A DNA stretch of 41,136 bases from Plantago elongata. Taxonomy: Eukaryota; Streptophyta; Magnoliopsida; Lamiales; Plantaginaceae. Shown here piece after piece: positions 11,506 to 23,500 of the stretch. Within the stretch, counting starts at the first letter, position 1; each line of letters starts with the position of its first letter. The DNA lies in contig JAYMSP010000797.1 of NCBI GenBank assembly GCA_036897095.1, positions 1-41,136 on the forward strand, written 5' to 3'. The translations under genes were made by a program, and so were the position numbers. The notes under the pieces were generated by a model. That model was not told the origin of the DNA and searched no databases. It was given only the letters and a program-made list of their open reading frames with translations.

Positions 11506-11513
11506 ATTACACA

Positions 11514-12165
11514 AGAGTAGAAGACCACCAAAATGCAATCTATGTGGTTAGAGGACACAACTGTAGGAAGTGTCCAGGAATGGTGAGTTCTTTATCTAAA
11601 TAATGCATTTCTTGAAAATTATGTATGTGTGAATCTCAACCCTTGATTATGATGTTTTGCAACAAAAGAATGCAGATGAGGAACCTTTAAAATCACAAGC
11701 AAATCAACAAAATGAAGTTAATGATGGAACTAATCAACAAGATGAGGAAAATGATGTAAGTGATGGCTATCCCCCTTTTTATTTGCTAACTGTTTTGGTT
11801 GGGACAATATATATGCTTGTACAAGTATGTTTTGGTTGGTTATGTAAGTGTTGAGCTTTGAATATTGAATGTGCATGTAGAGGGCAAATGCAGAGAGTGT
11901 AGGGAATGGAAGGGGTAAAGGAAGGAGTGGAAGGGGAAATGGAACTGGGAGAGGTAGAGGAAGGAGTGATCAGGCTGGATCTGCAAGAGGTAGAGGAAGG
12001 GTTGATGGAACTGCAAGAAGTTCAATTGGCAGGGAAAATGAAGATGGGAGAGGGAATGATCAGGTTGGAACTTCAAGTACTGGAAGAGTTTGGGGTACAG
12101 GTGGAAGGGCAGCAAGGGAAACATGTATGGGTAAGTGGTTTGGATTGTAGCTATCTCAAATTATA
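11514..12165 (+). pseudogene. MULE transposase tail: zinc knuckle and Gly/Arg-rich C-terminus
   Basis: After the hAT duplication the coding sequence resumes with SRRPPKCNLCG, then GHNCRKCPG. Together these give a CX2CX4HX4C zinc knuckle whose middle has lost two bases (frameshift near 11548). A short intron follows, then a Gln/Asn/Glu-rich stretch (11657 onward). After a second intron-like gap comes a Gly/Arg-rich tail from 11881 with many GRGRGR units. This is the standard end of plant MuDR-like transposases (SWIM, then CCHC, then basic low-complexity tail). It belongs with the core at 8700-10323. Confidence 0.65.
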
Positions 12166-12421
12166 AGCACTTGTAGTGCTCTTATTTTGTTTGAAATTCT
12201 AGTACTTTAAGCTGTTTTGGATAGAATGATACTACTCCAGATTTATTTTGTATACAATTTGTATTGATAACTTGCACTTGAAAATTAAGTTCAATACAGT
12301 GTCATTTCTAACTTGCTTATAATGTTTAGCCTACATAAACATTTTTACTATCTGTACAACGAAGTACATAGAAAATAAAAAAAAGTTAAGGCAAATAAGT
12401 TGCCTAAACTAATGTATTTGT

Positions 12422-12745
12422 CTACATTAGGATTCTTTTGTCTTCTCTGAACTGTTTTAGTAGGTTCTTTACACCCGTTATGTACGCTTGAATGTTGATG
12501 TAGTGATGGTGCAAAAGGAGCAAATTCATAAAGCAATTTGGGGTGCATAATTGCTTCCCCATGATGTTTTTGTACATTGTCTTCCACTTCACACCATTCA
12601 GACCATCTGTGCTTTGGACAACCCAAATAAATCTTCCTTCATGTGGTTGAGCTGTCTTCACATATAGAATAGTTTGCTTACCACAATTTGACTTCTTACA
12701 AACCGGATGAATAACAACACCTGAAACATCTGTTCTAGAAGCCAT
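12422..12745 (-). CDS. Small GRF-type zinc-finger protein (degenerate)
   Basis: The start MASRTDVSG at 12745 was chosen because the finger begins soon after it; an upstream in-frame ATG at 12829 adds 28 residues. The 107-residue product reads PVCKKSNCGKQTILYVKTAQ, then PHEGRFIWV. That is the CxxxxCGK ... GRFxW pattern of GRF zinc fingers, which bind single-stranded nucleic acid in other proteins. The Cys normally found after the aromatic (FWxC) is Val here, so zinc binding may be impaired. A hydrophobic patch (FMNLLLL) lies nearer the C-terminus. Plants have many short GRF proteins, often near transposons. It converges on the MULE tail and could be an accessory of that element or a host pseudogene. 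Confidence 0.5.
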   Translation of the reverse strand: MASRTDVSGVVIHPVCKKSNCGKQTILYVKTAQPHEGRFIWVVQSTDGLNGVKWKTMYKNIMGKQLCTPNCFMNLLLLHHHYINIQAYITGVKNLLKQFREDKRILM

Positions 12746-12829
12746 TGTTGAATTAGATAATTTTGTAGTGTAAAAATTTGAAATAAGGTGCCAAATTGGC
12801 AAGCTTTGGTGTTTAAATAGTCTCCACAT

Positions 12830-13228
12830 AACTAACCTAACGGCTAGTTTTTTTAAAAGAAAAAACGGTCATAATTCAATTACAACTAAGTATAATAAGT
12901 TCAGTTCTAATTACATGTAGGTCCTCACGTGCATGTCATGTGGCATCCACAGTCTAAGGCTGTTTGGCGAGTTTCAAAATCTGATAATTTAACAAGGGTA
13001 CAAAAGAGATTTCCATGTTTTAAACCGTCAAAATTCAAATTCGTGGACCTCGATGTAATTAAGTTTGAACTAATAGGATTCACAAGTTATTGTTACAGTA
13101 ACTGGTACCTATCTGTAATTACGAAATTTAAAAGGGGTCCTAGATGTAATTTGCCCTAGAAAGTTATATAAAATTTTAGGTTGAAATTATTATAGCTAGG
13201 GATAATTACATTTACTACACCTTAAATT
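12830..13228. other. Non-coding region between GRF ORF and solo LTR
   Basis: No gene was seen. Phrases such as GGGGTCCTAGATGTAATTTG (about 13135) and GGGATAATTACATTTACTAC (about 13199) resemble the outer ends of MULE-type elements. No matching inverted partner was located on the left side of the MULE remnant, so the element's borders stay undefined. Confidence 0.35.
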
Positions 13229-13636
13229 GAACTTGTAGCGGCCCGGATCTGGTTCAGACGTCAATGGTTGTGCCGAATATTCCAAATACATATTTATTAA
13301 AATATCAAAGCATTATCCCTTTTCAAACCACATGTACTGGATAAGTGAAAACAGAAAACACACATTTAAACTTAATAGTTCAGCAGCGGAATTCAGCCAA
13401 AGTCTGTCTGTCTGCTAGCTACCCAAGCCTGTTTTCGTGCTCAAAATCTGAAAAAGCAAAATTATTGAAACAGAGAGAGTGTCAGTCACTAGGACTCGGT
13501 GAGGATAGTCAAGCATGCATGAATATGCGTATGAAATGCAATAATACAATAAACCAACACACACGCTGATCAGACAATTATTTTTGAACAGTGGGGAAAC
13601 CGCAAACGGGAACAGTAACGGTAATCGCAGTAGGTA

Positions 13637-14105
13637 TTCCACCCGGCGACAGTAACAGTATGGGGTCGTGGCATGGTGATCCATTCAACGACAGTAACAG
13701 TGCAAGACCGCGGCATTGAATCCCACCCGACGACAGTAACATTATGGTGTCATTATAGGCTAGTCCCCTAGAGGTGGCCCTATGGACTCGAGTGGTGGCT
13801 CCCACCACGAATACGCGGTGTAGCACTTCGCTCCGCATGGCACTTAGCGACTGCCGAATGACAAGTAACAGTAACAGTAGTGCTGCAAGTGACATCACCC
13901 AGCTAAATAGTATGTTAACGGTTTCCCAAAACAGTTTTTAGTGTGTGGTTGTATTTACAGGAAAACATTTTCGTGCAATGTAGTGTATGAGGATCGGTAA
14001 CAAGAGTAATATGCAGGTTCAGTAATGGTATCAGCAAACAGGATCAGTAACATGATCAGTAGACAGGATCAGCAAAAACGGAATCAGTAAACGGATTCGG
14101 TGTAC
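13637..14105. repeat. Degenerate tandem repeats within the solo LTR
   Basis: Three units of roughly 42 bp share CCACCCGGCGACAGTAAC-like cores (at about 13639, 13680 and 13721). A second set of short units (CAGGATCAGTAA-like) follows at about 13980-14105. Such repeats are common in long LTRs and may help drive length variation. Confidence 0.5.
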
Positions 14106-15410
14106 AATATTAATAAGCAATTGGAGCAATAAAATGCTAAGTCAAGACAGGTGGGTATCCTAAGTACAGGTCATCTACAGTGATACAGTTAGAAATCTAA
14201 ATCGGTAAACGAGTCGGAGTCGGTCGTCAGTGGTCGCAGTCAGGGTTAGACAGTCAGACACATAAACAGGTACAGGAATGAAAATGCGAGGAATGAACAG
14301 TAGCAAACTTTCCCAAGGCCGGATGCCGAAAGCTCGTAATCACTCACCGTATATATATCCGGCACGTCAGGAGACTCCGAAATTCCTCATAAACAGATGA
14401 ACAATACTACTCAATTCCCAACCTAGATAACTTAAAAAGACTCCCGACAATTCCCCATATTTTATGACGACGTCTAAGTAAATTATCTTATGACGTACGA
14501 ATTAATTTAGTATCCGAGTTTTACAATTATTATGACACTTTAATTAATTAAATATTCGACGTTTAAACTAACCGACACTATTTAGCAACTCGACTTTTAA
14601 ACCTTAAACAAATCCTAAAATTATTTATTTCTTTTAAAACTGTCAATGTGACCTTTTATTTTATTTTCAAAAATTACCTCCGGTATATGACTCCTAACAG
14701 ATAAATTCAGACAACAGACGACAAGTTTGTCTCAGTATAATTCCAACCTATAACAGTAACTAACCAATAACTGATTCAGCAGCGTAATACCATCAACAAA
14801 ATTATTATATCACCATTCCCTAGTCGATGACAAGTCGACGTCTACGCTCAATCCAACAATATAATTTAATCGCAATAACAGCCCGCAACCCGCGGCAATT
14901 ATTCTACAGTCGACGGCCAGTCGACACTAAACCATATACAATATTTAATCTCACCGGTTATTCTAGTAATTTAACAGGCTAACAGTATAATTTAAATCCC
15001 ACTTTACGATAACAACGACCATTAATAATAATAACAATAATAACCGATAACTAATGATAATTAGCGCTAATAAACGAGGGTAACACGACACTAACCGAGC
15101 GAGCGTCGAGCGCGAGGCGAGGTGACGACGGGCAGCGGGTCGAGGTGGTGTTGTCGGTGCGGCACGACTGCGAGGAATTATTAATTAATTTCTCGTTCGC
15201 TATTCGAATATAATCGAAATTCGATCGAGATACTTACCGGAATTTTTGGTCGAGTGAACGAGTCTGTTCCGGAATAGGGTGGCAGTGGTGGAGATGGGTG
15301 GCGCGTGGTGGCCGGAGTAGGGCGGCAGTGGTGGTTGTGAGTGGAGGAAATGGGAATGAGAGAAAAAGAAGAAACAGTGAAATGGGATGCCGGAAATGAA
15401 GGATGGACCT

Positions 15411-15420
15411 CCTATTTATA
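15411..15420 (-). promoter_or_regulatory. TATA-like box of the solo LTR
   Basis: The minus strand reads TATAAATAGG inside a GC-rich zone, a good match to a plant TATA box. A second candidate (TATAAAT, 15822-15816) lies 400 bp upstream. Either could be the old LTR promoter. Activity is not shown by the sequence. Confidence 0.4.
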
Positions 15421-16531
15421 GGACAATGGCGGCGAAGGAGAGGCGGTTGGGGTCGGCCGGAAGCCGGTGGTGCCGCCGCGTGGTTGTGACTCAGCCCGCG
15501 CCTCTTTCTCGTCGTTTGCCACGTTCCCCCAGCCGAAATTTTCCTGTCTTCCACGCGTACGGCGCCGCCTTGGCGCGGTGGTTGTTGATTGGTCGGACGA
15601 GCTATGGTTGGCACACGGGTGACACGAGATTGGCACGAGGAGATCGATTTCTTGGCACTGTTTTGCGGCTTGGCACGGCTTGGCACAGGCGTGAGGGAAG
15701 GGGCACGACACAGGTGCAGGGGACGGGCACATGCGCGGCTTGGACAGGTGATGGGCGCGGATGCGAGCAGATGGGAGGAGCGGCGGTGAATCTGGGAATG
15801 GCACGGTGAATTGCCATTTATAGTAGCTTGGGTGATTTAGGGAAGAAAAGGGGTGTAAATGGACCAAAATACCCTCACTTTGAAAAGAAGGAGAAGAAAG
15901 GGCTAAGGGTAAATCGATACTTTTGCTATTATATACAACTGGATCCTTCTGGCTTCCAAACGACTCGCAAATAAAATCCGAAAAAATATAAAATCGATTT
16001 CCGGGCACCTTTCGAGTCGAACTCGAGCCATAGGAAAATTAAAATAAATAATTTTTATTTTTATTAATTTTTTATTATTATTTTATTAATATATTCCTAA
16101 TTCTTACTTTAACGTCGAATCCGCCCGGCGTTAGAATTCTAAATTCGACCCAATCTACTTACGTAATATTTTCGCTCATACGAAATAATAAAATTAATAT
16201 CAAATTAATTTTTCGGATACACGAGGAAATTTTTGCGGACCTTACAGAACTCTATTTCAAAACCCCCCCCCGATTGGCTTAATTTACAGATACCCTCCTC
16301 AAAATATAAAGTGTTCCATTTCTAATCACATATAGCCCGAAAAGTCAACTCTCTTGCTTAGTTGGCATGGAAGCTTGCTGAGGTGGACGAGAAAGTTAAT
16401 TTTAATAATGAAAATGCCATCCAATATTTACATTTTTGCTTTTCTTTAATTCATTTTACCTATTTTTTTTTCTTTTCTCTTTTCTTTAATTCTTCTTAAT
16501 ATTTGACGGTTCAGGTGGTTGGATCTTATGT

Positions 16532-17412
16532 AATTAACATTACATATTACATGGATGAGTATGTAATTAATTTGTCACATTGTTCAAGTATGTTCAATAG
16601 CAACACGTGCAAGATATGTGGAGATGAAACTGTAATTAGCAATGCATATTTGGGGGACTTATATTTAATTGATTTGAATGTAATTTCGTATACTAGCTGT
16701 TACCGTTTTTTTTTAATTGTTTGGTTCCTTTCTTGCTATAAAATGAGAAAGAACCTGTAATTTTGTACTTCAGTACTTTTTTCCCGTCATCTACTTATAT
16801 AGTTGATAGGATCTCTCTAGATTTCATTCCCTCCACTTTTATTGTATGATCTTTACAGCATTTTAGAGTATTTTATTCTTAAAATGGAGAAATTACTCTG
16901 ACCTACTTGAGCTCAAACGATAATTCAAAAGTAAAAAGTTGATTCAATAATCGAAATTAAAAAAAGTTTAAACTACTTCAATAAAACTCGCCATTTTACC
17001 TGGCAAAAGAATATAACTAAAGCGAAAGTTCTTAATACCATATATGTATGTAGTCATCCCATTATATTCCGTACGTTTTCGATGCATATGGATTTAATAT
17101 TAATATAACTTTGGACAAACTTTATGTAATATATTTATCACAATTCATCCCTTTTGCACCGCACAATGAACAAAATGATCTCAAATGAAGGTTTTATAGA
17201 AAGAAAGGAATCGAACAATTAAAAAAGAAGTAACAAAACGACTAGTATACAAACTTTATTCAAATCAATCACATATAAGTCCCTCAAATATTCATTGCTA
17301 ATTATTGTACCATCCTCACGTACCTTACACGTGTTGCCATTGAACATATCTGAACAATGTGTTAAATCACTTATATACTTATTCATGTAATATGTAATGT
17401 TCATTATAGATA
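16532..17412. repeat. Pair of ~200-bp inverted arms around a 0.47-kb core
   Basis: The left arm (about 16532-16740, plus strand) and the right arm (about 17412-17210, minus strand) match at roughly 80% by eye. Shared blocks include AACATTACATATTACATG, ACATTGTTCA, CAACACGTG, TTAGCAATG, ATTTG and GACTTATAT. Short ORFs on both arms encode matching peptides (NITYYM...HCS.MFN.NTCK), but only because the DNA is repeated. The structure resembles a long-TIR non-autonomous transposon (MULE-like or foldback). The core contains no ORF. Terminal duplications were not identified. Confidence 0.6.
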
Positions 17413-17930
17413 GACCCCACCACCATAACTTTTTTGTAGTTTAATATTTTTTAAAATTTAAATTTGTTTTAGCCTTTTAATGTGTGGAGAGAGGAAAATC
17501 CATATGGGAGAGAGAGAAAGTTGATTTGGAATTATGGTCAACTAAAATGGGTTGGAGGGGCTACCTGTATTTGTCATAAATTTGGAGTGTTTCATGAAAT
17601 ACGGTCAAAGAACAAGTCAAGAATCCAATTCAACTACAACACATGAACCAAAATAGAAGAGGTATCTTGATGAATACATTTGTCCTTACTTTAACTTTCT
17701 TTTAATATACCACATATAGTGTAATGTGCAGATCCGAATAATAATAACGCCTCACCGAATTGTAAATGTTAATGAGGCTGAAATATAAGGAATCTTTTTA
17801 ACTCGTAGCCATCTCATGCCTCTAGGCTTCAAAAAAGAATAACTAGTTATACTGGAAGTGACAATAAACTAATACATCCATTTTCTATAAAACTTGTCAT
17901 TTTACTTTTTTATAATAAACTACGTATGAC

Positions 17931-18067
17931 TTAACTACAAATGACTCTTGAACGATAAAAATAGATAATTAAATAAAATTATATAATAAAAAATTTAATT
18001 ACTAAATTTTAATTATATAATTTTACTATATTATTTAGTATCATCATTTAAGAGTAATTTGTGATTA
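17931..18067. mobile_element. AT-rich fold-back MITE-like element
   Basis: The left end TTAACTACAAATGACTCTTG pairs with the right end, whose reverse complement is TTAATCACAAATTACTCTTA. The palindrome continues with mismatches through a nearly pure A/T interior. It has no coding capacity, and the superfamily is unclear. Confidence 0.5.
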
Positions 18068-19263
18068 AATTAAAAAATAATTAACCTGTTAAAGTTAAAA
18101 TGTGAAGAGAAATGGGGAAGTAATACTATCTTTATGAGAGAGGGAGATTATAAATTAGCACATTTTTTCCTAACCTTTATTAGTATATTTTTAAGAGGAG
18201 ATGAAGACTATGTATATTCAATTAAAATTTATTAAACTAAACTAAATAAAATTGAATTGAAGTATAATATGAAATAAAATTAATATAACTAAACTTAGCC
18301 TTATAAAATAGAAATAAATTGAAGAAGTTTTTAATGAAAGAGAATGGACTGAAATCTCCTCACCGCTATTTGTGGCTGCCGAAAATCAAAGCCATTTTCC
18401 TAGTCTAAGTCCATTTAGGATGTCGTTGGTCCAAGGAAATCCAATTCAACACAGACAAGAACTTCTAGATATTTTCAAAATATTACTTATTTTAATATAT
18501 TTTTATCAACTGAAAATAAAATATTTAACACATTTTCCTCCAATACTATATATTGAGCCAATTGTGGTAAATTTAACGTGCATTTAGTTTGGACATTTTT
18601 GTAAACCGAAAGGGCAAGATATAAAATTTAACCAGAGTATATATGTATATTATATAAACATGGCCCGATACGCATTATGATACCCTTTTTTCTAATATTA
18701 ATAAATAGTAGGAAGTTGAAAAAAAAAAAAAAACATTCAAAGTAGAGTATAAGATATATGCTGTGAGTCTGTGGCTGCAGTCTGTCTATAAATTATCTAG
18801 AAAGCTACTTATGTTGACTTCAAACTTAACTTACTTTGCTGTTCTAAATGGTCCTAAATACTCCTCGCTTATTCTAACTTCTACTTCTGCATAAATAAGC
18901 ATAAGATAATATCAGCATAAATGAAAAATATGATTCGTACCTCCGACATTATAGTTGAGTGAAAACAGCTTACTAACTTAGCTCACTCTATTATCACAAC
19001 TTGAATAAATTTGAAATAACGCATGTGCATTTTCAGGCCGCTATATTTTTATAATTTTAGGTAATACTATTATACTTTCATATAGGAGTATACAATAAAT
19101 AAAACTATACAACAAAATTCTACATGGTGCTTATAATTGCTTATTCATTTTATAAAAAGAATGAAAACCAATTAGTGAATAGTACTTCCTCCCGATTACA
19201 TTATAAAATTCCGTTTTATTATTTTCTTCAACTGAAGTGAAAATGAACTGGAAAAGTAGCTAA

Positions 19264-19412
19264 GGGGCTGATTGACATAGCATTTGAATGGGAATTTTTA
19301 TAAAATTGTGTTTGGAATGAAATTGAAATGGTGGTATTTGAAGTGTATTTTAGGCCAAATCACTGTTCATTGAGCCAAATAGGGGCATTTAAATGCTATC
19401 CCAATCAGCCCC
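19264..19412. mobile_element. Tourist-like MITE (PIF/Harbinger)
   Basis: The left end GGGGCTGATTGACATAGCAT pairs with the right end (reverse complement GGGGCTGATTGGGATAGCAT). TAA duplications lie at 19261-19263 and 19413-19415. The three-base TWA target and GGGGCTG ends fit Tourist MITEs. The element is 149 bp. Confidence 0.8.
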
Positions 19413-20280
19413 TAAATATATAGAGCAATCCTATTCTAACTGGAATGTACAATCAAGTGGGCATAGAGTACAAGTGCAATGTGCATTTGATTGAAGTACA
19501 CTCTCTTTAGCTGATGGTACAATCTATTTTGGTAATTACGTATTATCAATTCTTATCTAATTAATGGGATGATTTCGTATTAATTTTTCTAAGAAAAAAT
19601 TTCAAAAGAAAAATAAGTTGTGATGTTTTCGAAAAAAGTAACTTTAATTGTTAACGTCCGATTTCAGTAATTATTAATTTAGTAGTTTCGTTGCGACCAA
19701 TATATACACTGAAATTTAAAAAAGTTATTACTCTATTATTTTATCGATTGTGGTCCAATTTTATACAGGTCCCAAATTATAACTGGGACAAATTATTAAT
19801 TTTATCGAGTATTAATTTATAGAGATTTTACGATTCTCCAGATTATTATATTAATATATCACTTAAATGCAGGTTTTGTAATGTTGAGATACTAATCTAA
19901 ATTACATCATTTAAATTTATGCAATATTCATTTCAATTATTACATAATTATCACTCATTAGAATACATTAAATTAAACTCTCAACTTAACGGTTTCTGAA
20001 CCCACGCCTCAGGCTAACCAATATAGCTATACTTCACTAGCCACATTTACATGTCTTCATCTGAGTAACCATCTACGATATTTAAAGTGATATAGATAAT
20101 TACTTACGTGATTCGTTCTCCTTATTATATGCAAACTATTGCTAGTAAATCATTCTAATCAAATTGACTTCGTTATCTTTCATATTTATTCTCATTAAAT
20201 TGAGTTACACGTTTTTATCATTTATTGCATTAAAAAGAAAGAAAAACAAATGACTAATGAACTGATTGAAATAGAATTTG

Positions 20281-20349
20281 AGCGGTCATTTTCAATTGAA
20301 ATTGAGTTTGTTTTACAAAATATTCGATTTGAGTGGGGAAATGACCGCT
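20281..20349. repeat. Inverted repeat in the terpene synthase promoter
   Basis: AGCGGTCATTTTC at 20281-20293 faces GAAATGACCGCT at 20338-20349, one base off perfect. The loop is about 44 bp. The pair ends 138 bp upstream of the TATA box. It may be a MITE remnant or a regulatory stem; nothing further can be said from sequence. Confidence 0.45.
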
Positions 20350-20486
20350 ATAGTAGTATTACAAACGATTTTTTTTTTTACGAGAAAAACAAATGACTAG
20401 GTTTCTATTTTTGAGTTAAAAATAAATGACTTGTTGGTGTGGTGGTGTGGGAAGTTTGGAGAATATTTCTTAAGTCCTCTCCAAGC

Positions 20487-20494
20487 TATAAATA
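20487..20494 (+). promoter_or_regulatory. TATA box of the terpene synthase gene
   Basis: TATAAATA lies 87 bp before the ATG at 20581. The spacing predicts a transcript start near 20520 and a leader of about 60 bases. The match and position are both good for a plant gene. Confidence 0.7.
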
Positions 20495-20580
20495 TAGCCA
20501 GTGAGGCAGTGATAGATCGATCATCCTCCATTGCACCTTAAACTTTTGCCACAACAATTTTATAAGTAGAAGAAATAAAA

Positions 20581-23500
20581 ATGAGGCCCATATTGCCTTT
20601 TGGAGAAGCAAGGTACCTGCCAAAGGAAACTGTCAACAATATTCGCCATAAAACCTATCTCCCTAGTTTATGGGGCGACCACTTCATGAATTCTCAACAT
20701 GATTCAAAGGTATAATTATTTTTCTAGCTAGTTCATACTTGTACTAGGAATACTTTCAATCTAAGTGTTTAAGGTGTCTTATTATCACCTAAAAACTCAA
20801 AAAATATGCGAGGAACTTTATGAGCTACTATATTCAATAATCCTTACGATATATTAATCTATCACATCAATTTGACCACTTTAAATAGTTCATCCACAAA
20901 ATCATGAATAGTTGTGGTCCACTCTGTTGACCACTGCAGTCGAAAATCATGTCTAATAGATTATCCGAATTACCTTATTTTTTATTATTTTTTTTTATAT
21001 ATATTTTTGACATATTTAACATATTCTAAGAGTGTTTATTTTATTAAGGTCAATACGAATTTAAAAGTCATAAAATTAAAATAATTAAAATATAATCAAA
21101 AATGATTTTTATTAGTAGAGAACGAAAAATCATGAAAATTGTTATAATTTTTATAGTTTTATATTATATATTTAATAAATTATAAATATAAAAAATATAT
21201 ATAAATAGGGTGAACTGGCCCACCAAAATAATTCAATGGTCTGGCCGATCAACTAGGCGGTCAAATCGGAGCTGAAAAGTTAGTTGAAAAGCTCATGGAG
21301 CTGAAAAGCTAACTGAAAAGTTAGGCTGTGTTCTCTTCAACTGAAAATCACTTAAGTTCAATTCAGTCCAGTCCAGTTCAGCTCGGCTTAGTTATAATTT
21401 ATACCTTATTTCAGTTTAGTTCAGTTCAGTAAATTTCAGTTGAAGAGAACACAATCTTATTGGTAAACTGTGTCTTTATTACAATGTATATTCTTGAAAA
21501 AAACATCTATAATCTTAATCAAAATACAAATATTCTTAACATTATGAGTTATAATATTACAACACAACTTATTTCGTTAACAATATTAATGTTTTGATTA
21601 ATAATATGAGTTGTTTTATTGATAATATATATCTTTTCTCTGGATATAGACCGTCTTACATAAGATTTTCTCATTAAAAAAGATGCTGGATTCTATTTTA
21701 TTAAGGTTGCAGAAAAATATTCGAAGGAAATTGAAGGGTTGAAGGATCAAGTAAGGATGATGCTAGTACTTGATCATGATCATGATGAGAACACAACTGA
21801 TCAGAAAGATAGGAATATGATGAATCTGATTGATTCACTTGAGCGACTAGGCATCTCCTATCACTTTGAAGATGAGATTGAACATATAGTACAACAACTC
21901 TTCAATCGAAACACGAACTATGGAGATGAATCCTATGACTTGTACACTATTGCTGTTCATTTCAGAATATTCAGGCAACACGGTTACAGGATATCTTCTG
22001 GTATGAATGAACACTTTTTCAGTTTTACATTGGTTTCCTAAAACAAAAATCGGTCCGATGGAAGACAAATCAGTAATAGATTCAAATCGTGTTGATCTTT
22101 CTAAAATTTTGTTAGTCCATTCAGACATTTTCAGGAGATTCAAAGATGAGAGTACTGGAAATTTTCGAGAATCCCTGAAGAATGATGTTAGGGGCGTGAT
22201 TAGTTTGTATGAAGCGGCACATCTTAGAGTACACAACGATACAATCTTGGAGGATGCTCTTTCCTTTTCCACGGCTAATCTTAAGTGCATGGCGATTTCA
22301 CCGCACCTCAGTCTAACACTAAAGAAACAGGTGGTGGATGCCCTTGCCCAACCCTTGCATTATGGCATACCAAGAATTCAAGCGCGTAATTTTATATCTA
22401 TATATGAGAATATTGGTGAATCAAAGAGTGAAACTTTGCTGAAGTTTGCGAAACTAGACTATAATTTATTGCAGATACTTCACAAACAAGAGTTGAGCGA
22501 AGTCACAAGGTAAGATATGTACAATGAATGCAGGAGATTATTAATCATGTTAAATAATCGTCGCGTTTAACAATACAGGCATATAAACCTTACACAGATA
22601 GTTTACTGATATATTGTGTACGTGCAGGTGGTGGAAGGAATTGGACATTATCTCGAAACTTCCATACGCAAGAGATAGAATGGTCGAGTCTTATTGTTGG
22701 TCTCTGGGAACATATTATGAACCACAATATTCCCGTGCCCGAATCATGCTCGCCAAAACCTACATCTTCACGACGATTTTAGATGACACTTATGATGCTA
22801 GCCACATATCAATTGAAAACCTTGATATTTTTACTCAGGCAATTCAAAGGTAGCTCGACAAATTAAAAGATTAGAAAAAGTAGTTAATATATTTGTTTTT
22901 CTAAACATTGCCCAATTTCTATTAGGTTCTCTGGTTTCTATTTAGCAAAAATACAACTTTAATTTGTCATATTTATGTTGTTTAATTATATATCCGAGAG
23001 CTGATATCATATAATCTCACAATTGATTTAGGCAAATGTAGTGACGATTAACTTTTTCTTCTTCTTTTTTCTCACAGGTGGGATTTAAATGAGATTGATC
23101 ATCTTCCTGATACTTTGAAGCTGGTCTATAAAGCGTTTCTAGATCTCTATGCACAGTATGAGAAAGAAGTAGCAGATGAAGGAAGGGCATATGTTGTATA
23201 CTATGCAAAAGAAGCGGTATGTAGCCCTAATACATACCAATATTTTTTGAAGTCACTCATATGGCATGTAAAAAAAATATAAATGATGCACTTGTGTGTC
23301 ACTGTAGATGCCTATAGTGAAAGTTTTTCCTGTAATGTGAAGTACATTATAGAGTTTATCCTCCTTTTCATATTTGTTTTTGCACCCAATACTTCAATAC
23401 AAGCAATTTACACATACGCAGGTGAAAGAACTTGCTCGGAGCTACTATGCTAAGGCGAAAGGGTTCACTGAAGGACCCCTACCATGTTTTGATGAGTACA

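Larger units (their letters stand above)
13234..16246 (-). mobile_element. Solo LTR of a large retrotransposon (5-bp TSD)
   Basis: The unit starts TGTAGCGGCCCGG and ends GCGGACCTTACA, with inverted TGTA/TACA ends. The 5-bp word GAACT flanks it at 13229-13233 and 16247-16251. No gag, pol, primer-binding site or internal duplicate was found in its 3,013 bp. It therefore looks like a solo LTR left by recombination rather than a complete element. Minus-strand orientation is suggested by two TATA-like boxes on that strand (15420-15411 and 15822-15816) beside a GC-rich segment. LTRs of this size occur in some Ty3/gypsy lineages (Tekay/Del type), but lineage is a guess. GC-rich frames inside it (15234-16008) are not treated as genes. 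Confidence 0.75.
17413..20486. other. AT-rich intergenic region upstream of the terpene synthase
   Basis: No host gene is visible in this 3-kb stretch. It contains several small fold-back elements (annotated separately), a poly-A run near 18720, and long A/T tracts. The last several hundred bases are the presumed promoter of the terpene synthase. Confidence 0.6.

Noticed and set aside
11840-12166. Frames in both directions over the MULE Gly/Arg tail (94 codons minus, 86 plus in another frame)
   Set aside because: These are shadows of the purine-rich Gly/Arg repeat. The frame with GRGRGR units continues the MULE protein.
15234-16008. Several long overlapping frames on both strands (up to 198 codons)
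   Set aside because: They lie inside the solo LTR in GC-rich DNA where stops are rare. The frames overlap on both strands and show no domain or splice logic.
22007-22124. Frame reading through terpene synthase intron 2 into exon 3
   Set aside because: The intron has a good GTATGA donor and TTCAG acceptor. Splicing joins GG...D in the right phase to the conserved DIFRRFKD start of exon 3, and the read-through peptide is not TPS-like.
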